A DNA stretch of 64,000 nucleotides from Candidatus Heritagella gallinarum. GTDB lineage: Bacteria; Bacillota; Clostridia; Oscillospirales; Acutalibacteraceae. The DNA lies in the NCBI GenBank assembly GCA_904394685.1, contig CAJFNK010000001.1:1-64000 (forward strand), in the 5' to 3' direction. Below the pieces are notes generated by a model, which was not told the origin of the DNA, did no database searches, and saw only the letters and a program-made list of their open reading frames with translations. Of the stretch, positions 18,973 to 27,847 are shown piece after piece. The first letter of the stretch is position 1; the number at the start of each line of letters is the position of its first letter. A program made the translations under genes and the position numbers.

Positions 18973-19872
18973 ATGAATCAAACGCCCATCATAATGGAAA
19001 GCGTGACCGATACCGATCAGCTGCCCAATTACCCCATCGAATTCTATCGTTCGCAAAACTATCGGTATCTGGATACCGCATTTTTGCACTGGCATTTTTG
19101 CTGCGAGATGATTTTTCTCCACACCGGGGAACAAAGGGTCAAGATTGGCGGGGATTCCCTTACGCTTTCGGCGGGAGAAGCCATCTATATCCATCCCCGA
19201 CAGGTGCATGAATTTGTTAACACCAGCACCACTGGTACCGACCTCACCCTGTTAAAGTTTGATACCGCCCTTTTGCTCTCACAAAAATCCTTTGAGGCCG
19301 AGGAGCAATATCTGCGCCCGGTTTTGCCCGAAAGCGGCTATCGTTGCCTGATATTCTCCGACGGCACCCAAAAGGCGCAACCCTGGCTTGAGCTGCTGGC
19401 CAAAGAGGAGCGGGAGCGCAGCTTTGGGTTTGAAACCCGGATGCGGAATGTAATCTGTATGATGATTTCGGAGATGGTGCAGCAGGTGCCGGATTCCCCG
19501 GTGAACAGCCTGCGGCTTTCTACCCGGGAGCAGGAAACCTTCAATCAGGTGATGCAGTATCTCTGGGAGCATTTTGAGGAGGATGGGCTGATGGAGCGGG
19601 CGCTGGAAATGTGCAACCTGAGTTACAGCAATTTTGCCGCCAAGTTCAAGGGGATGTTTGGCAAAACCTTTACCGAGTGCCTCAACCAGGTTCGGATCTC
19701 TCATGCACGGCAAATGCTGATCAATTCCAGCGACCCGGTTTCGGTAGTGGCCGAAGCCTGCGGGTATCATGACCCCGGATATTTCAGCCGGATTTTCCGG
19801 AAAATCACCGGGCTGCCCCCACAGGAATACCGGGCGGAGGAGCAGAAGAGGCGGGACTTCATGGAACCATGA
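18973..19872 (+). CDS. AraC-family transcriptional regulator (cupin sensor)
   Basis: A protein of 299 residues. The N-terminal cupin-like domain (about 30-130, LHWHFCCEMIFLHTGEQ, IHPRQVHEFVN) senses a small molecule and the C-terminal 100 residues carry the double helix-turn-helix with the AraC signature (SVVAEACGYHDPGYFSRIFRKITGLPPQEYR). The ATG at 18973 has TTAGGAGG upstream. It is divergent from the UroD paralogue at 17766 and probably activates it. Confidence 0.9.
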   Translation: MNQTPIIMESVTDTDQLPNYPIEFYRSQNYRYLDTAFLHWHFCCEMIFLHTGEQRVKIGGDSLTLSAGEAIYIHPRQVHEFVNTSTTGTDLTLLKFDTALLLSQKSFEAEEQYLRPVLPESGYRCLIFSDGTQKAQPWLELLAKEERERSFGFETRMRNVICMMISEMVQQVPDSPVNSLRLSTREQETFNQVMQYLWEHFEEDGLMERALEMCNLSYSNFAAKFKGMFGKTFTECLNQVRISHARQMLINSSDPVSVVAEACGYHDPGYFSRIFRKITGLPPQEYRAEEQKRRDFMEP

Positions 19873-19895
19873 AGGGCCTGCCGCCTTCTTTTTTT
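19871..19895 (+). terminator. Probable terminator of the AraC gene
   Basis: A short GAAGG/CCTTC stem (19871-19875, 19884-19888) overlaps the stop codon and is followed by seven T. Confidence 0.6.
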
Positions 19896-19992
19896 GGGAA
19901 CCAAATTGCCTGTGTTCCAATACTATGGGTACAGGAGGGCCGCATGACCGGCTTTCTCCAAAGATTTGAAATCAGAGAGGAAGCGGTTGCCA

Positions 19993-20250
19993 ATGAAGAA
20001 AACCTGTTTGCTCAGCGGGCTGAGAGAAGGTGAAAGCGGCTGGGTATCCGGGCTGGAGCTGGCGGGGCCGATGCGGCGCCGGCTGCTGGATATCGGGCTG
20101 ACGCAGGGGACACGGGTGGAATGTTTGCTTCGCAGCCCGTTTGGAGACCCCGCCGCCTATGAGATTCGGGGGGCGGTGTTTGCCCTGCGGAAAGAGGACG
20201 CCTGCCGGGTTCGGCTGGAACGGAATACAGGAGGGGTGCTATGGGGATGA
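19993..20250 (+). CDS. feoA: Ferrous iron transport protein A (FeoA)
   Basis: An SH3-like FeoA of 85 residues; MRRRLLDIGLTQGTRVECLLRSPFGDPAAYEIRG is the family core. FeoA assists FeoB at the membrane. The start is not certain: ATG 19993 lies about 12 bases after AGAGAGG, and a TTG two codons upstream is possible. The end overlaps the feoB start by 10 bases, indicating translational coupling. Confidence 0.88.
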   Translation: MKKTCLLSGLREGESGWVSGLELAGPMRRRLLDIGLTQGTRVECLLRSPFGDPAAYEIRGAVFALRKEDACRVRLERNTGGVLWG

Positions 20251-22301
20251 CAGGCAGAGTGATCGCCCTGGCCGGGAATCCCAATGTGGGGAAAAGCACG
20301 GTGTTTAACCGGCTCACCGGCATGCGCCAGCACACCGGCAACTGGCCGGGCAAGACCGTGGCAACGGCGTGGGGAAGGTTTGTTTGGAGAGAGCAGCCGT
20401 ATCTGCTGGTAGACCTTCCCGGTACCTATTCCCTGTTGGCACATTCCGCCGAGGAAGAAGCGGCCAGGGACTTTTTGTGTTTTGGTCAGGCAGATGCCTG
20501 CGTGGTGGTGTGCGATGCCACCTGTCTGGAGAGAAGCCTGAATCTGGTGCTGCAAATCCGGGAGCTGATCCCAAAAGTGGTGGTGTGCCTGAACCTGATG
20601 GACGAAGCCCGGCGAAAGGGGATTCTCATCCACCGGGAAAAGCTGGAGCAGGAGCTGGGCGTTCCGGTGGTGCCGGTTACCGCCCGGAGCGGGCAGGGGA
20701 TTGAGGAGCTGCTGGACACGGTTGACGCTGTGTGCAAAACTGAGCAGGAGGATTTGCGTCCGGTGGAGTATCCCCAAGCAGTGGAGCGGGCGGCCGCTGT
20801 GGTGGAGCCGGTGTTGCAGGAAAAGGGCATCCGGGCGTCCAGGTGGGCGGCGCTGCGGATTTTAGAGGGGGATGAATCCCTGTGCCGGAGCATCCGGGAA
20901 CAGTGGGGCGTTGGGGGAATCCCGCTGGAACGCTCTTTGGTGCTGGCCAGAAGGGAGCTGGAAAAAGGCGGCATCAGGATGGAGGAGCTGCCCGACCGGA
21001 TGGTGTCGGCCATTGCCGAATCGTCCCGGCATATCTGGGAAAAATCGGTAGAGGGAAAGGGACTCTCCCAGCGTGACCTGAAGCTGGATAAGATTCTCAC
21101 CGGCAAATGGACGGGAATCCCCATCATGCTCCTGCTGCTGGCAGTAGTATTCTGGATTACCATCGAGGGGGCGAACATCCCCTCCCAGTGGCTTTCACAG
21201 GGGCTGTTCTGGCTGGGCGACCAGATGGATGCCGGGCTGCTGGGACTGGGCGCCCCGATATGGCTGCGGGAAGTGCTTGTCATGGGTATATGGCGGGTGC
21301 TGGCGTGGGTGGTATCGGTGATGCTGCCGCCCATGGCGATCTTTTTCCCGCTGTTCACGCTGCTGGAAGATTTGGGATACCTGCCCCGTATTGCTTTTAC
21401 GCTGGATCACTGCTTTCAAAAGGCCAAGGCATGCGGCAAGCAGGCGCTCACCATGTGTATGGGGTTTGGCTGCAACGCCGCCGGCGTAACGGGCTGCCGC
21501 ATCATCGATTCCCCACGGGAGCGGCTTATCGCCATGCTCACCAATAACTTTGTCCCCTGCAACGGGCGGTTCCCCACGCTGATTGCCCTGATCACCCTGT
21601 TTTTTGTGGGAACCTCTGGCGGGCTGGGGGAATCGGTACTCTCGGCACTGTTTTTAACCGGGGTGATTTTGCTGGGAATCCTGATGACGTTCTGGGTCTC
21701 CCGACTGCTCTCGGCAACGGTTCTAAAAGGGCAGCCCTCCTCGTTTACATTGGAGCTTCCGCCCTATCGCAGGCCGCAAATCGGGCAGGTGCTGGTGCGC
21801 TCGGTGCTGGACCGCACCCTGTTTGTACTGGGGCGTGCCGTCACAGTGGCGGCGCCCGCCGGGCTGGTGATCTGGCTGATGGCAAACCTCACCATAAACG
21901 GGCAGACGCTGCTGGCCATCTGCGCCGGGTTCCTAGACCCCTTTGGGCGGCTGCTGGGGATGGACGGCGTGATTTTGCTGGCGTTTATCCTGGGATTCCC
22001 CGCCAACGAGATCGTGATTCCCATTGTCATCATGGCCTATATGGCGCAGGGGCAGATCATGGAGCTGGAGCTGCCTGCACTGGGGCAGCTGTTCCGGGAG
22101 AACGGCTGGACGTGGGTCACGGCGCTGTGTACGATTCTCTTTTCACTGATGCACTGGCCCTGCTCTACCACTTGCCTCACCATTCACAAAGAGAGCGGGA
22201 GCTGGAAGTGGACGGCGCTGGCGGCAGTTATCCCCACGGCCTGCGGGGTGGTGGTGTGTTTTGCGGTGGCGAGCCTTGCCCGGATGTTGGGGCTGGGATG
22301 A
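20241..22301 (+). CDS. feoB: Ferrous iron transporter FeoB
   Basis: A GTP-gated Fe2+ importer of 686 residues. The N-terminal G domain shows G1 GNPNVGKST, G3 DLPGTY and G4 NLMD; the C-terminal two thirds are membrane-spanning with the conserved GFGCNAAGVTGCR and NNFVPCNGRFPTL (Gate and Cys motifs). The ATG at 20241 follows GGAGG inside feoA. As an anaerobe the host can use Fe2+ directly, which suits its many Fe-S enzymes (PFOR, ferredoxin, radical SAM, RACE). Confidence 0.95.
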   Translation: MGMTGRVIALAGNPNVGKSTVFNRLTGMRQHTGNWPGKTVATAWGRFVWREQPYLLVDLPGTYSLLAHSAEEEAARDFLCFGQADACVVVCDATCLERSLNLVLQIRELIPKVVVCLNLMDEARRKGILIHREKLEQELGVPVVPVTARSGQGIEELLDTVDAVCKTEQEDLRPVEYPQAVERAAAVVEPVLQEKGIRASRWAALRILEGDESLCRSIREQWGVGGIPLERSLVLARRELEKGGIRMEELPDRMVSAIAESSRHIWEKSVEGKGLSQRDLKLDKILTGKWTGIPIMLLLLAVVFWITIEGANIPSQWLSQGLFWLGDQMDAGLLGLGAPIWLREVLVMGIWRVLAWVVSVMLPPMAIFFPLFTLLEDLGYLPRIAFTLDHCFQKAKACGKQALTMCMGFGCNAAGVTGCRIIDSPRERLIAMLTNNFVPCNGRFPTLIALITLFFVGTSGGLGESVLSALFLTGVILLGILMTFWVSRLLSATVLKGQPSSFTLELPPYRRPQIGQVLVRSVLDRTLFVLGRAVTVAAPAGLVIWLMANLTINGQTLLAICAGFLDPFGRLLGMDGVILLAFILGFPANEIVIPIVIMAYMAQGQIMELELPALGQLFRENGWTWVTALCTILFSLMHWPCSTTCLTIHKESGSWKWTALAAVIPTACGVVVCFAVASLARMLGLG

Positions 22302-22458
22302 AAATTCTGAAAATCCGTCACAAAACTGTGGATTTCCCTCTAGCTTTTTTTCGTCGGAAGTGATAAAATAGGCGTAAACAGCAATCCTTGTTTTTGCCTA
22401 TGACAACAATGTTTTGCCATAGACCAAAACCCAAAAGAGGATTTGGAGGGATTTTATT

Positions 22459-22782
22459 ATGAAATTGATTTTCGCTATTGTGAGCAATGATGACAGCAGT
22501 GCGGTTTCTTCCGCTTTGACCAAAAACGGCTATTCTGTAACTAAGCTGGCCACCACCGGCGGCTTTTTGATGGCAGGAAACACCACCTTTATCTCCGGTG
22601 TGGAGGATGACCAGGTGGATAAGGTCATTGAGATCATCAGCAAGCAGAGCAGCCGCCGCACCCAGATCGTTCCCAGCACTTCCACCATGGATGTGGGAAT
22701 GTATTCTTCCTTCCCGGTAGAAGTTACCGTGGGCGGTTCCACCATCTTTGTGCTGAACGTGGATCGCTTCGAAAAGGTGTAA
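22459..22782 (+). CDS. darA: Cyclic-di-AMP receptor protein DarA (YaaQ/PstA, DUF970)
   Basis: A PII-like trimeric protein of 107 residues that binds c-di-AMP; family cores FAIVSNDDSSAVSSALTKNG, TTGGFLMAGNTTF and GGSTIFVLNVDRFEKV are intact. The ribosome site is TTTGGAGGG. It is followed after 1 base by holB, matching the conserved darA-holB-ricT order seen in Bacillus (there with yaaR between darA and holB). Confidence 0.92.
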   Translation: MKLIFAIVSNDDSSAVSSALTKNGYSVTKLATTGGFLMAGNTTFISGVEDDQVDKVIEIISKQSSRRTQIVPSTSTMDVGMYSSFPVEVTVGGSTIFVLNVDRFEKV

Positions 22783-22783
22783 G

Positions 22784-23782
22784 TTGCGGTTCCCAGGTTT
22801 TGCAGGCAATCAGGAGGTAAAGCAGCTCCTGTCCAAATTGTTTACGGAAGGCCGCCTTCCCCATGCGATTATTTTGCAGGGGGAGGACGGCCTTGGTAAG
22901 CATACGCTGGCAAAGCTGATTGCAGCGGCGGCGGTGTGTACCGGCGAGGGAGAGGCTCCCTGCGGGGGGTGTCCCGGCTGCATCAAGGCGGCTGCCGGCT
23001 CTCATCCCGATATCCACACGGCGCAGGGGTCGGGGGCGTCCCGTTCCTTCCATGTAGAGGAGATTCGGTTTATCCGTTCGGATGTTTATAAAAAGCCCCA
23101 CGAGGCTCGGCGCAGGGTCTATCTGCTGCTGGGCGCCCACACCATGTCGGTGCAGGCGCAAAATGCTTTGCTCAAGGTGTTGGAGGAGCCGCCTGAATAC
23201 GCCCTGTTTATTCTGACCTGTCCGTCGGCGTCGGCGCTGCTGCCCACTGTTTGTTCCCGTGCCCAGATTTTCACCCTTTCGCCCCCTTCACCAGAGGAGG
23301 CGGTGCAGGCCGCCCGGCAGGTGTGCCCCCAGGCAACGCCCAGCGAGATGGAAGAAGCCGCTGCCCGGTATGGCTGCAATGTAGGCAAGATGATCGCCGC
23401 CTTTACCGAAAAGACCCAAGGCGAGGCGGTGGAGATGGCGGTGGCGATTGCGTCGGCGGCGTGTTTGCCGCAGGAGCTTCCGCTGCTGGAGGCCACAGCT
23501 CCCATGCTCCGGGATCGTGCCATGGTGCGGGCAGTGATGGAACAGCTCACGCTGATTTTCCGGGATGCGTGCGCTGTGCGTGCGGGAAGCCCGATTTTGC
23601 TGGCCGGCGGCGGAGAATGTGAAAAGGCCGCACGGGTGTTGGCGGACAGGCTTACCCGGAACCGGCTGGTGCAGCTGCCTGCTTTGGCCGAAGAAACCCG
23701 GCGCAGGGTGGATCGAAACGCAAACACGCCTTTGCTCGTAACGGAATTTTGCGCCCGGCTGCGGATGCTGGCGGGAAAATGA
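22784..23782 (+). CDS. holB: DNA polymerase III delta-prime subunit
   Basis: A clamp-loader subunit of 332 residues. Walker A is GEDGLGKHT (33-41), and a zinc-binding module has Cys52, Cys60, Cys63, Cys66 (CGGCPGC); QNALLKVLEEPP is the AAA+ sensor-region hallmark. The TTG start at 22784 begins 1 base after the darA stop, so translation is probably coupled. The C-terminal half is the collar domain. Confidence 0.92.
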   Translation: MRFPGFAGNQEVKQLLSKLFTEGRLPHAIILQGEDGLGKHTLAKLIAAAAVCTGEGEAPCGGCPGCIKAAAGSHPDIHTAQGSGASRSFHVEEIRFIRSDVYKKPHEARRRVYLLLGAHTMSVQAQNALLKVLEEPPEYALFILTCPSASALLPTVCSRAQIFTLSPPSPEEAVQAARQVCPQATPSEMEEAAARYGCNVGKMIAAFTEKTQGEAVEMAVAIASAACLPQELPLLEATAPMLRDRAMVRAVMEQLTLIFRDACAVRAGSPILLAGGGECEKAARVLADRLTRNRLVQLPALAEETRRRVDRNANTPLLVTEFCARLRMLAGK

Positions 23783-23885
23783 TGATAAAATCCCTTGTAG
23801 ATAGAAAGAATAAAAGAATAAATGAAGAAATCAGGGCGGCTTCCCGGCAGGGAGGCCGCTGTCAAGATAGATTGGGAGGTCCTGA

Positions 23886-24755
23886 ATGGCCAACGTAATT
23901 GGAGTCCGATTTAAAAATGTAGGAAAGATGTATTATTTTGATCCCGGCGCTACCCAGCTCAAAAAGGGTGACCAGGTGATTGTGGAAACCGCCCGTGGCA
24001 TCGAGTGCGGCGAAGTCACCATGGAGAACCGGGAGATCGCCGACGAGGAGATCGTCCAGCCGCTGAAAAAGCTGATCCGTATTGCCACCCAGGACGATTT
24101 GACCAGAGTGGAAGAAAACCGCAAGCGGGAGAAGTCTGCTTTTGAGATCTGCTGCAAGAAAATCGCCGCCCACAAGCTGGAAATGAAGCTGGTGGATGTG
24201 GAATATACCTTTGACAACAGCAAGATCCTGTTTTATTTTACCGCCGACGGCCGGGTGGATTTCCGGGAGCTGGTAAAAGACCTGGCGGGCGTGTTCCGCA
24301 CCCGCATTGAGCTGCGCCAGATCGGCGTGCGGGATGAATCCAAAATGCTGGGAGGAATCGGCATTTGCGGCCGCCCCTTCTGCTGCTCCACCTTTTTGGG
24401 TGGGTTCCAGCCCGTTTCCATCAAGATGGCCAAAGAGCAGGGATTGTCGCTGAACCCGGTTAAAATTTCGGGTGCCTGCGGCCGTTTGATGTGCTGCCTG
24501 AAATATGAGCAGGAAGCCTATCAGGATTTGCTGCGTACCACTCCCAAGGTGAATGCGCTGGTGATGACCCCAGACGGCAAGGGAACGGTCATCGACCAGA
24601 ACATCCTGACCGGTATGCTCACCATCCAGATGGAAAAGACCCCGGAAGCAGCTCCCAAAACCTTCCATATGAAGGAAGTAAAGGTTTTGCGGGACGGCCG
24701 GATCCAGGTGAACAAAAAGGAACTGGAGCAGCTGCGCTCTCTGGAAAAGGATTGA
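23886..24755 (+). CDS. ricT: RicT/YaaT PSP1-domain protein
   Basis: A protein of 289 residues with the PSP1 fold. Conserved cysteines in ICGRPFCCSTFLGGF and CGRLMCCLKYEQEAY bind Fe-S clusters in the RicAFT complex, which in Bacillus controls RNase Y-dependent mRNA maturation. The ATG at 23886 follows TTGGGAGG. It lies in the darA-holB-ricT cluster. Whether RicA and RicF partners exist here cannot be seen. Confidence 0.92.
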   Translation: MANVIGVRFKNVGKMYYFDPGATQLKKGDQVIVETARGIECGEVTMENREIADEEIVQPLKKLIRIATQDDLTRVEENRKREKSAFEICCKKIAAHKLEMKLVDVEYTFDNSKILFYFTADGRVDFRELVKDLAGVFRTRIELRQIGVRDESKMLGGIGICGRPFCCSTFLGGFQPVSIKMAKEQGLSLNPVKISGACGRLMCCLKYEQEAYQDLLRTTPKVNALVMTPDGKGTVIDQNILTGMLTIQMEKTPEAAPKTFHMKEVKVLRDGRIQVNKKELEQLRSLEKD

Positions 24756-24782
24756 TTTTTGCAGCAAATTTTGCTGCAAAAA
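24756..24782 (+). terminator. Terminator after ricT
   Basis: A near-perfect palindrome (arms 24756-24768 and 24770-24782, GCAGCAAA/TTTGCTGC core) begins immediately after the ricT stop. T-rich on both sides, although no long T-tract follows. Confidence 0.6.
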
Positions 24783-24885
24783 TTGCGCTACTACGCAAAT
24801 TTAACGAAACTGTTTGCGCAACCGGAACAAGCTTTGACTTTTGGGCGAATTTCCGGTTGGCGGCATTGAGATTTTATAAAAGTTA

Positions 24886-24913
24886 TTGCATTTTTTCCGA
24901 AACTCATTATAAT
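24886..24913 (+). promoter_or_regulatory. Promoter of the ferredoxin gene
   Basis: TTGCAT (24886-24891) and a perfect TATAAT (24908-24913) are separated by 16 bases, about 30 bases upstream of the ferredoxin start. Confidence 0.8.
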
Positions 24914-24944
24914 AAAGGTATAATTATTTAGGAGGTGCTCACCA

Positions 24945-25115
24945 ATGGCATATGTTATTAACGATTCCTGCATTTCCTGTGGCGCTTGCGCTGCTGGCTG
25001 CCCCGTAGAGGCTATTTCCGAGGGCGACGGAAAGTACGAGATCAACGCTGACACCTGCATCGATTGCGGTGCTTGTGCAGATGCTTGCCCCGTAGGCGCT
25101 CCCGAGCAGGCTTAA
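24945..25115 (+). CDS. 2[4Fe-4S] clostridial-type ferredoxin
   Basis: A ferredoxin of 56 residues with two CxxCxxCxxxCP motifs: CISCGACAAGCPVEAI and CIDCGACADACPVGA. It carries low-potential electrons, for example from pyruvate:ferredoxin oxidoreductase. The ATG at 24945 follows TTAGGAGGTG. It has its own strong promoter and terminator and so is an independent unit inserted between ricT and trmN6. Confidence 0.97.
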   Translation: MAYVINDSCISCGACAAGCPVEAISEGDGKYEINADTCIDCGACADACPVGAPEQA

Positions 25116-25146
25116 TTGTCAGACTCAATAGTCGGACTCACAGTAG

Positions 25147-25186
25147 AAAAAAGCAGGGCATTACAAAACGATGCTCTGCTTTTTTT
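25147..25186 (+). terminator. Terminator of the ferredoxin gene
   Basis: Arms 25147-25161 and 25171-25185 (AAAGCAGGGCAT / ATGCTCTGCTTT, one G:U) followed by T. Confidence 0.92.
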
Positions 25187-25216
25187 CGTTATTGATAGAA
25201 AGGAAGAAGGGATTCC

Positions 25217-25999
25217 ATGAAACAGGGGAAATGGGAGCCGCTTTCCCCAGCGGTTTCGGTTCTCACCACCAGACAGCACACCTTTAATACCGATACCATT
25301 TTGCTGGCGTCTTTTTCTGCCCCAAAACGCCACGAACTTTGCGCCGATTTTGGAACCGGGTGCGGCACCATCCCCCTGTGGTGGGCGGCCAGGATGCGTC
25401 CCCGGCAGATTTGGGGTGTGGAGCTGCAAGAGCAGGCGGCAAGGCAGGCCGAAGAATCGGTGCGCCACAACGGGCTGGAATCCCTGATTCAAGTGGTTCG
25501 GGGCGATCTTCGCACGCTGCCAAAGGTGCCGGGGATGGAGGAGCTGCACCTGATCTCCTGCAACCCGCCCTATCAGGCGGCCGGAGCCGGGATCGTGAGC
25601 CGTGGCAGTCAGGAAAAGCTGGCACGGCATGAGCTTTCCTGCACGATGGAAGACGTGCTTCGGGCGGCGTTCCCCCGGCTGCGCTGGGGCGGCAGGCTGT
25701 GTGTTTGCCAGCGCCCGCAGCGTCTGGCCGACACCATCGCCCTGTTTCGGCAATATGGCCTGGAGCCCAAGCGGCTGCGGCTGGTGCAGCAGCGCCCCGA
25801 AAAAGCCCCGTTTCTGTTTTTGCTGGAGGGGCGCCGGGGCGGCAGGCCGGGGCTAACGGTGGAGCCGGTGCTGCTGATCGAAGGCCAGGACGGCGGGATT
25901 TCGGCAGAGATGGAAAGCATTTATGGCGACTATCGGGAATGTGCCGGAAGACAGCCGGAGGAGCCAGACCCCAAAGCGAAAGGAGTCGAAAACCAATGA
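25217..25999 (+). CDS. trmN6: tRNA1(Val) (adenine(37)-N6)-methyltransferase (YabB/TrmN6 family)
   Basis: A class I SAM-dependent methyltransferase of 260 residues. SAM-binding motif I is DFGTGCGT (44-51) and the catalytic N6-adenine motif is NPPY (116-119). It modifies A37 of tRNA in characterised relatives. The ATG at 25217 follows GAAAGGAAG. It overlaps rsmI by ATGA, the arrangement found in Bacillus. Confidence 0.9.
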   Translation: MKQGKWEPLSPAVSVLTTRQHTFNTDTILLASFSAPKRHELCADFGTGCGTIPLWWAARMRPRQIWGVELQEQAARQAEESVRHNGLESLIQVVRGDLRTLPKVPGMEELHLISCNPPYQAAGAGIVSRGSQEKLARHELSCTMEDVLRAAFPRLRWGGRLCVCQRPQRLADTIALFRQYGLEPKRLRLVQQRPEKAPFLFLLEGRRGGRPGLTVEPVLLIEGQDGGISAEMESIYGDYRECAGRQPEEPDPKAKGVENQ

Positions 26000-26835
26000 G
26001 TGGGATTTTGTATGTTGTGGGCACGCCGATCGGGAACCTGTCGGATTTTTCGCCACGGGCGCAGGAAACGCTGGCCGGGGTGGATTTTATCGCCGCCGAG
26101 GACACCCGTGTTACGCTGAAGCTTTTGAACCACTTTGGCATCAAAAAGCCGCTGGTGAGCTATTATGAGCACAACAAATACCAGCGGGGTGAAATGATCT
26201 GTGACCGAATCGAAGCGGGGGAGAACTGCGCTTTGGTTTCCGACGCCGGGATGCCGGCAATATCCGACCCCGGCGAGATGCTGGTGGCGCAGTGTGCCGA
26301 GCGTGGGATTCTGGTGCAGGTGGTGCCCGGCCCCAGCGCTGTGGTTTCGGCGTTGGCGGTGAGCGGCCTGCCTACGGGAAGGTTCACGTTTGAGGGCTTT
26401 CTCAGCACCTCGAAAAAAAGCCGCCGGGAGCATCTGGAGGAGGTGCGTTCCGAGCGGCGTACTATGGTATTTTATGAAGCGCCCCACAAGCTGCCCTCCA
26501 CGCTGGAGGACATGCTGGAAGCCTGGGGCGACCGGCGCATTGCGCTGGTGCGGGAAATCAGCAAGATTCACGAAGAAGTGCAGCGCACCACCCTGCGGCA
26601 GGCGGCGGCTTATTACCGGGAAAATACCCCCAAAGGGGAATTTGTGCTGGTGATTGAAGGGGCAAAGCCAGAGGAGCCCGCCGACGAGCTGACGCTGGAA
26701 CAGGCGGTTTTGCTGGCGGAAACTTTGATGGAGCAGGGCTGCCCCGCCTCGGAAGCGGCAAAGCAGGCGGCGCAGGCCTCGCCGTTTAAAAAAGGTGAAA
26801 TCTACCGGCTGCTGGTAGAGCGCAGACAGGGCTGA
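25996..26835 (+). CDS. rsmI: 16S rRNA (cytidine(1402)-2'-O)-methyltransferase
   Basis: A tetrapyrrole-methylase-fold enzyme of 279 residues that 2'-O-methylates C1402 in the ribosomal P site. Visible motifs are YVVGTPIGNLSDFS, AAEDTRVTLKLL, VSDAGMPAISDPG, VVPGPSAVVSALAVSG and FYEAPHKL. The true start is ATG 25996 overlapping the trmN6 stop; an in-frame extension to 25699 is read-through of trmN6 sequence. Its last 34 bases overlap the end of the convergent AraC gene. Confidence 0.95.
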   Translation: MSGILYVVGTPIGNLSDFSPRAQETLAGVDFIAAEDTRVTLKLLNHFGIKKPLVSYYEHNKYQRGEMICDRIEAGENCALVSDAGMPAISDPGEMLVAQCAERGILVQVVPGPSAVVSALAVSGLPTGRFTFEGFLSTSKKSRREHLEEVRSERRTMVFYEAPHKLPSTLEDMLEAWGDRRIALVREISKIHEEVQRTTLRQAAAYYRENTPKGEFVLVIEGAKPEEPADELTLEQAVLLAETLMEQGCPASEAAKQAAQASPFKKGEIYRLLVERRQG

Positions 26836-27704
26836 TTTTCCTCACAAGGGGTGCGATAGAAGCTGGGGGAATGGCCGGTGGTCTTTTTAAACATGCGGGA
26901 AAAATAGTTGTAGTCCCGGATGCCCACCTGCTCGGCGGCTTCAGTGAGCGGCACCCCGCTTCGGATGAGCGCTGCCGCACGGGAGCAGCGCAGCTCGTTG
27001 AGATAGGCGGTCACAGTCCGCCCGGTGTGGCGGCGGAAGATTCGGCAGAGATATGGCACCGAAAGCCCAAAGGTGCAGGCGATGACCGGCAGCGACACCT
27101 TTTCGGGGTGGGGATATTCTCCCGAAAGATATAAAAGCACATCCCGGACATGCTCCAGCGAGCCGGGCTCCCAGCTGCCGCTGTTTTTGGCAGAGGAGGG
27201 CTGCGGCGCAGTACGCAAAAGGCGCACCAGGATTTGAAACAGCAGCCCCTTGGCGGCCAGCTCCATCCCCGGCTTTTGGCCTTTCCATTCCTGCACAAGA
27301 GAAGAAAACAGCGATGTCAGCTCTGGGTCTTCCCGCAAAAACGGCGGAAGCTCCCGGAGCTTTTCTAATAACAGGGAAGAATAGCTCCGGTTTTGTGAAA
27401 AGCAGATTTCGCCTTCCAGCATGTCCAGATTGATTTGAATAATATAATGACGGGTGCCGTTGAGGAAATCCAGCCCACGATGGGGCAGATAGCTGTTGAC
27501 AAAGCCAATGTCGCCCGGATAGAGCCATTCCTGCTCGCCCCCGCAGCTGAGCAGCACGCCCCCGGTGATTACATAGTAAAATTCCAGCTCCTGGTGCCAG
27601 TGGAACTCGCAGCCCGGCCCGCCGGAATCATGCTCCCGTTCAAATACCAGCAGGGGGAGCTGGTTGGGAGGGAGCGGTACGTTTTCATAGCGAAAGGATT
27701 CCAT
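26802..27704 (-). CDS. AraC-family transcriptional regulator next to the sulfatase
   Basis: A protein of 300 residues. N-terminal cupin (about 15-110, FHWHQELEFYYVITGG, LYPGDIGFVNSYLPH) and C-terminal double helix-turn-helix (about 205-295, AAEQVGIRDYNYFSRMFKKTTGHSPSFYR). The ATG at 27704 is chosen for the AAGGAG site 6 bases upstream; the codon before it is a GTG. It is divergent from the sulfatase gene with 143 bases between starts and so is its likely regulator. The 3' end overlaps rsmI by 34 bases tail to tail. Confidence 0.9.
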   Translation of the reverse strand: MESFRYENVPLPPNQLPLLVFEREHDSGGPGCEFHWHQELEFYYVITGGVLLSCGGEQEWLYPGDIGFVNSYLPHRGLDFLNGTRHYIIQINLDMLEGEICFSQNRSYSSLLLEKLRELPPFLREDPELTSLFSSLVQEWKGQKPGMELAAKGLLFQILVRLLRTAPQPSSAKNSGSWEPGSLEHVRDVLLYLSGEYPHPEKVSLPVIACTFGLSVPYLCRIFRRHTGRTVTAYLNELRCSRAAALIRSGVPLTEAAEQVGIRDYNYFSRMFKKTTGHSPSFYRTPCEENQPCLRSTSSR

Positions 27705-27847
27705 CACGATCTCCTTGTATGGTTAAAATAATGCTAAATTTATATCATAATACCAGTTTTCGGACAGCGTGTAAAGCGCTACAATAGAGGTAATAAAAGA
27801 ACCCCGAACGGACGGATTTCCTGAGAAAAAGAAACGGAGTGTGTTTT

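Noticed and set aside
25699-25995. N-terminal extension of RsmI by 99 residues
   Set aside because: The extension is trmN6 sequence in another frame; the family start GTPIGN lies just after ATG 25996, which overlaps the trmN6 stop.
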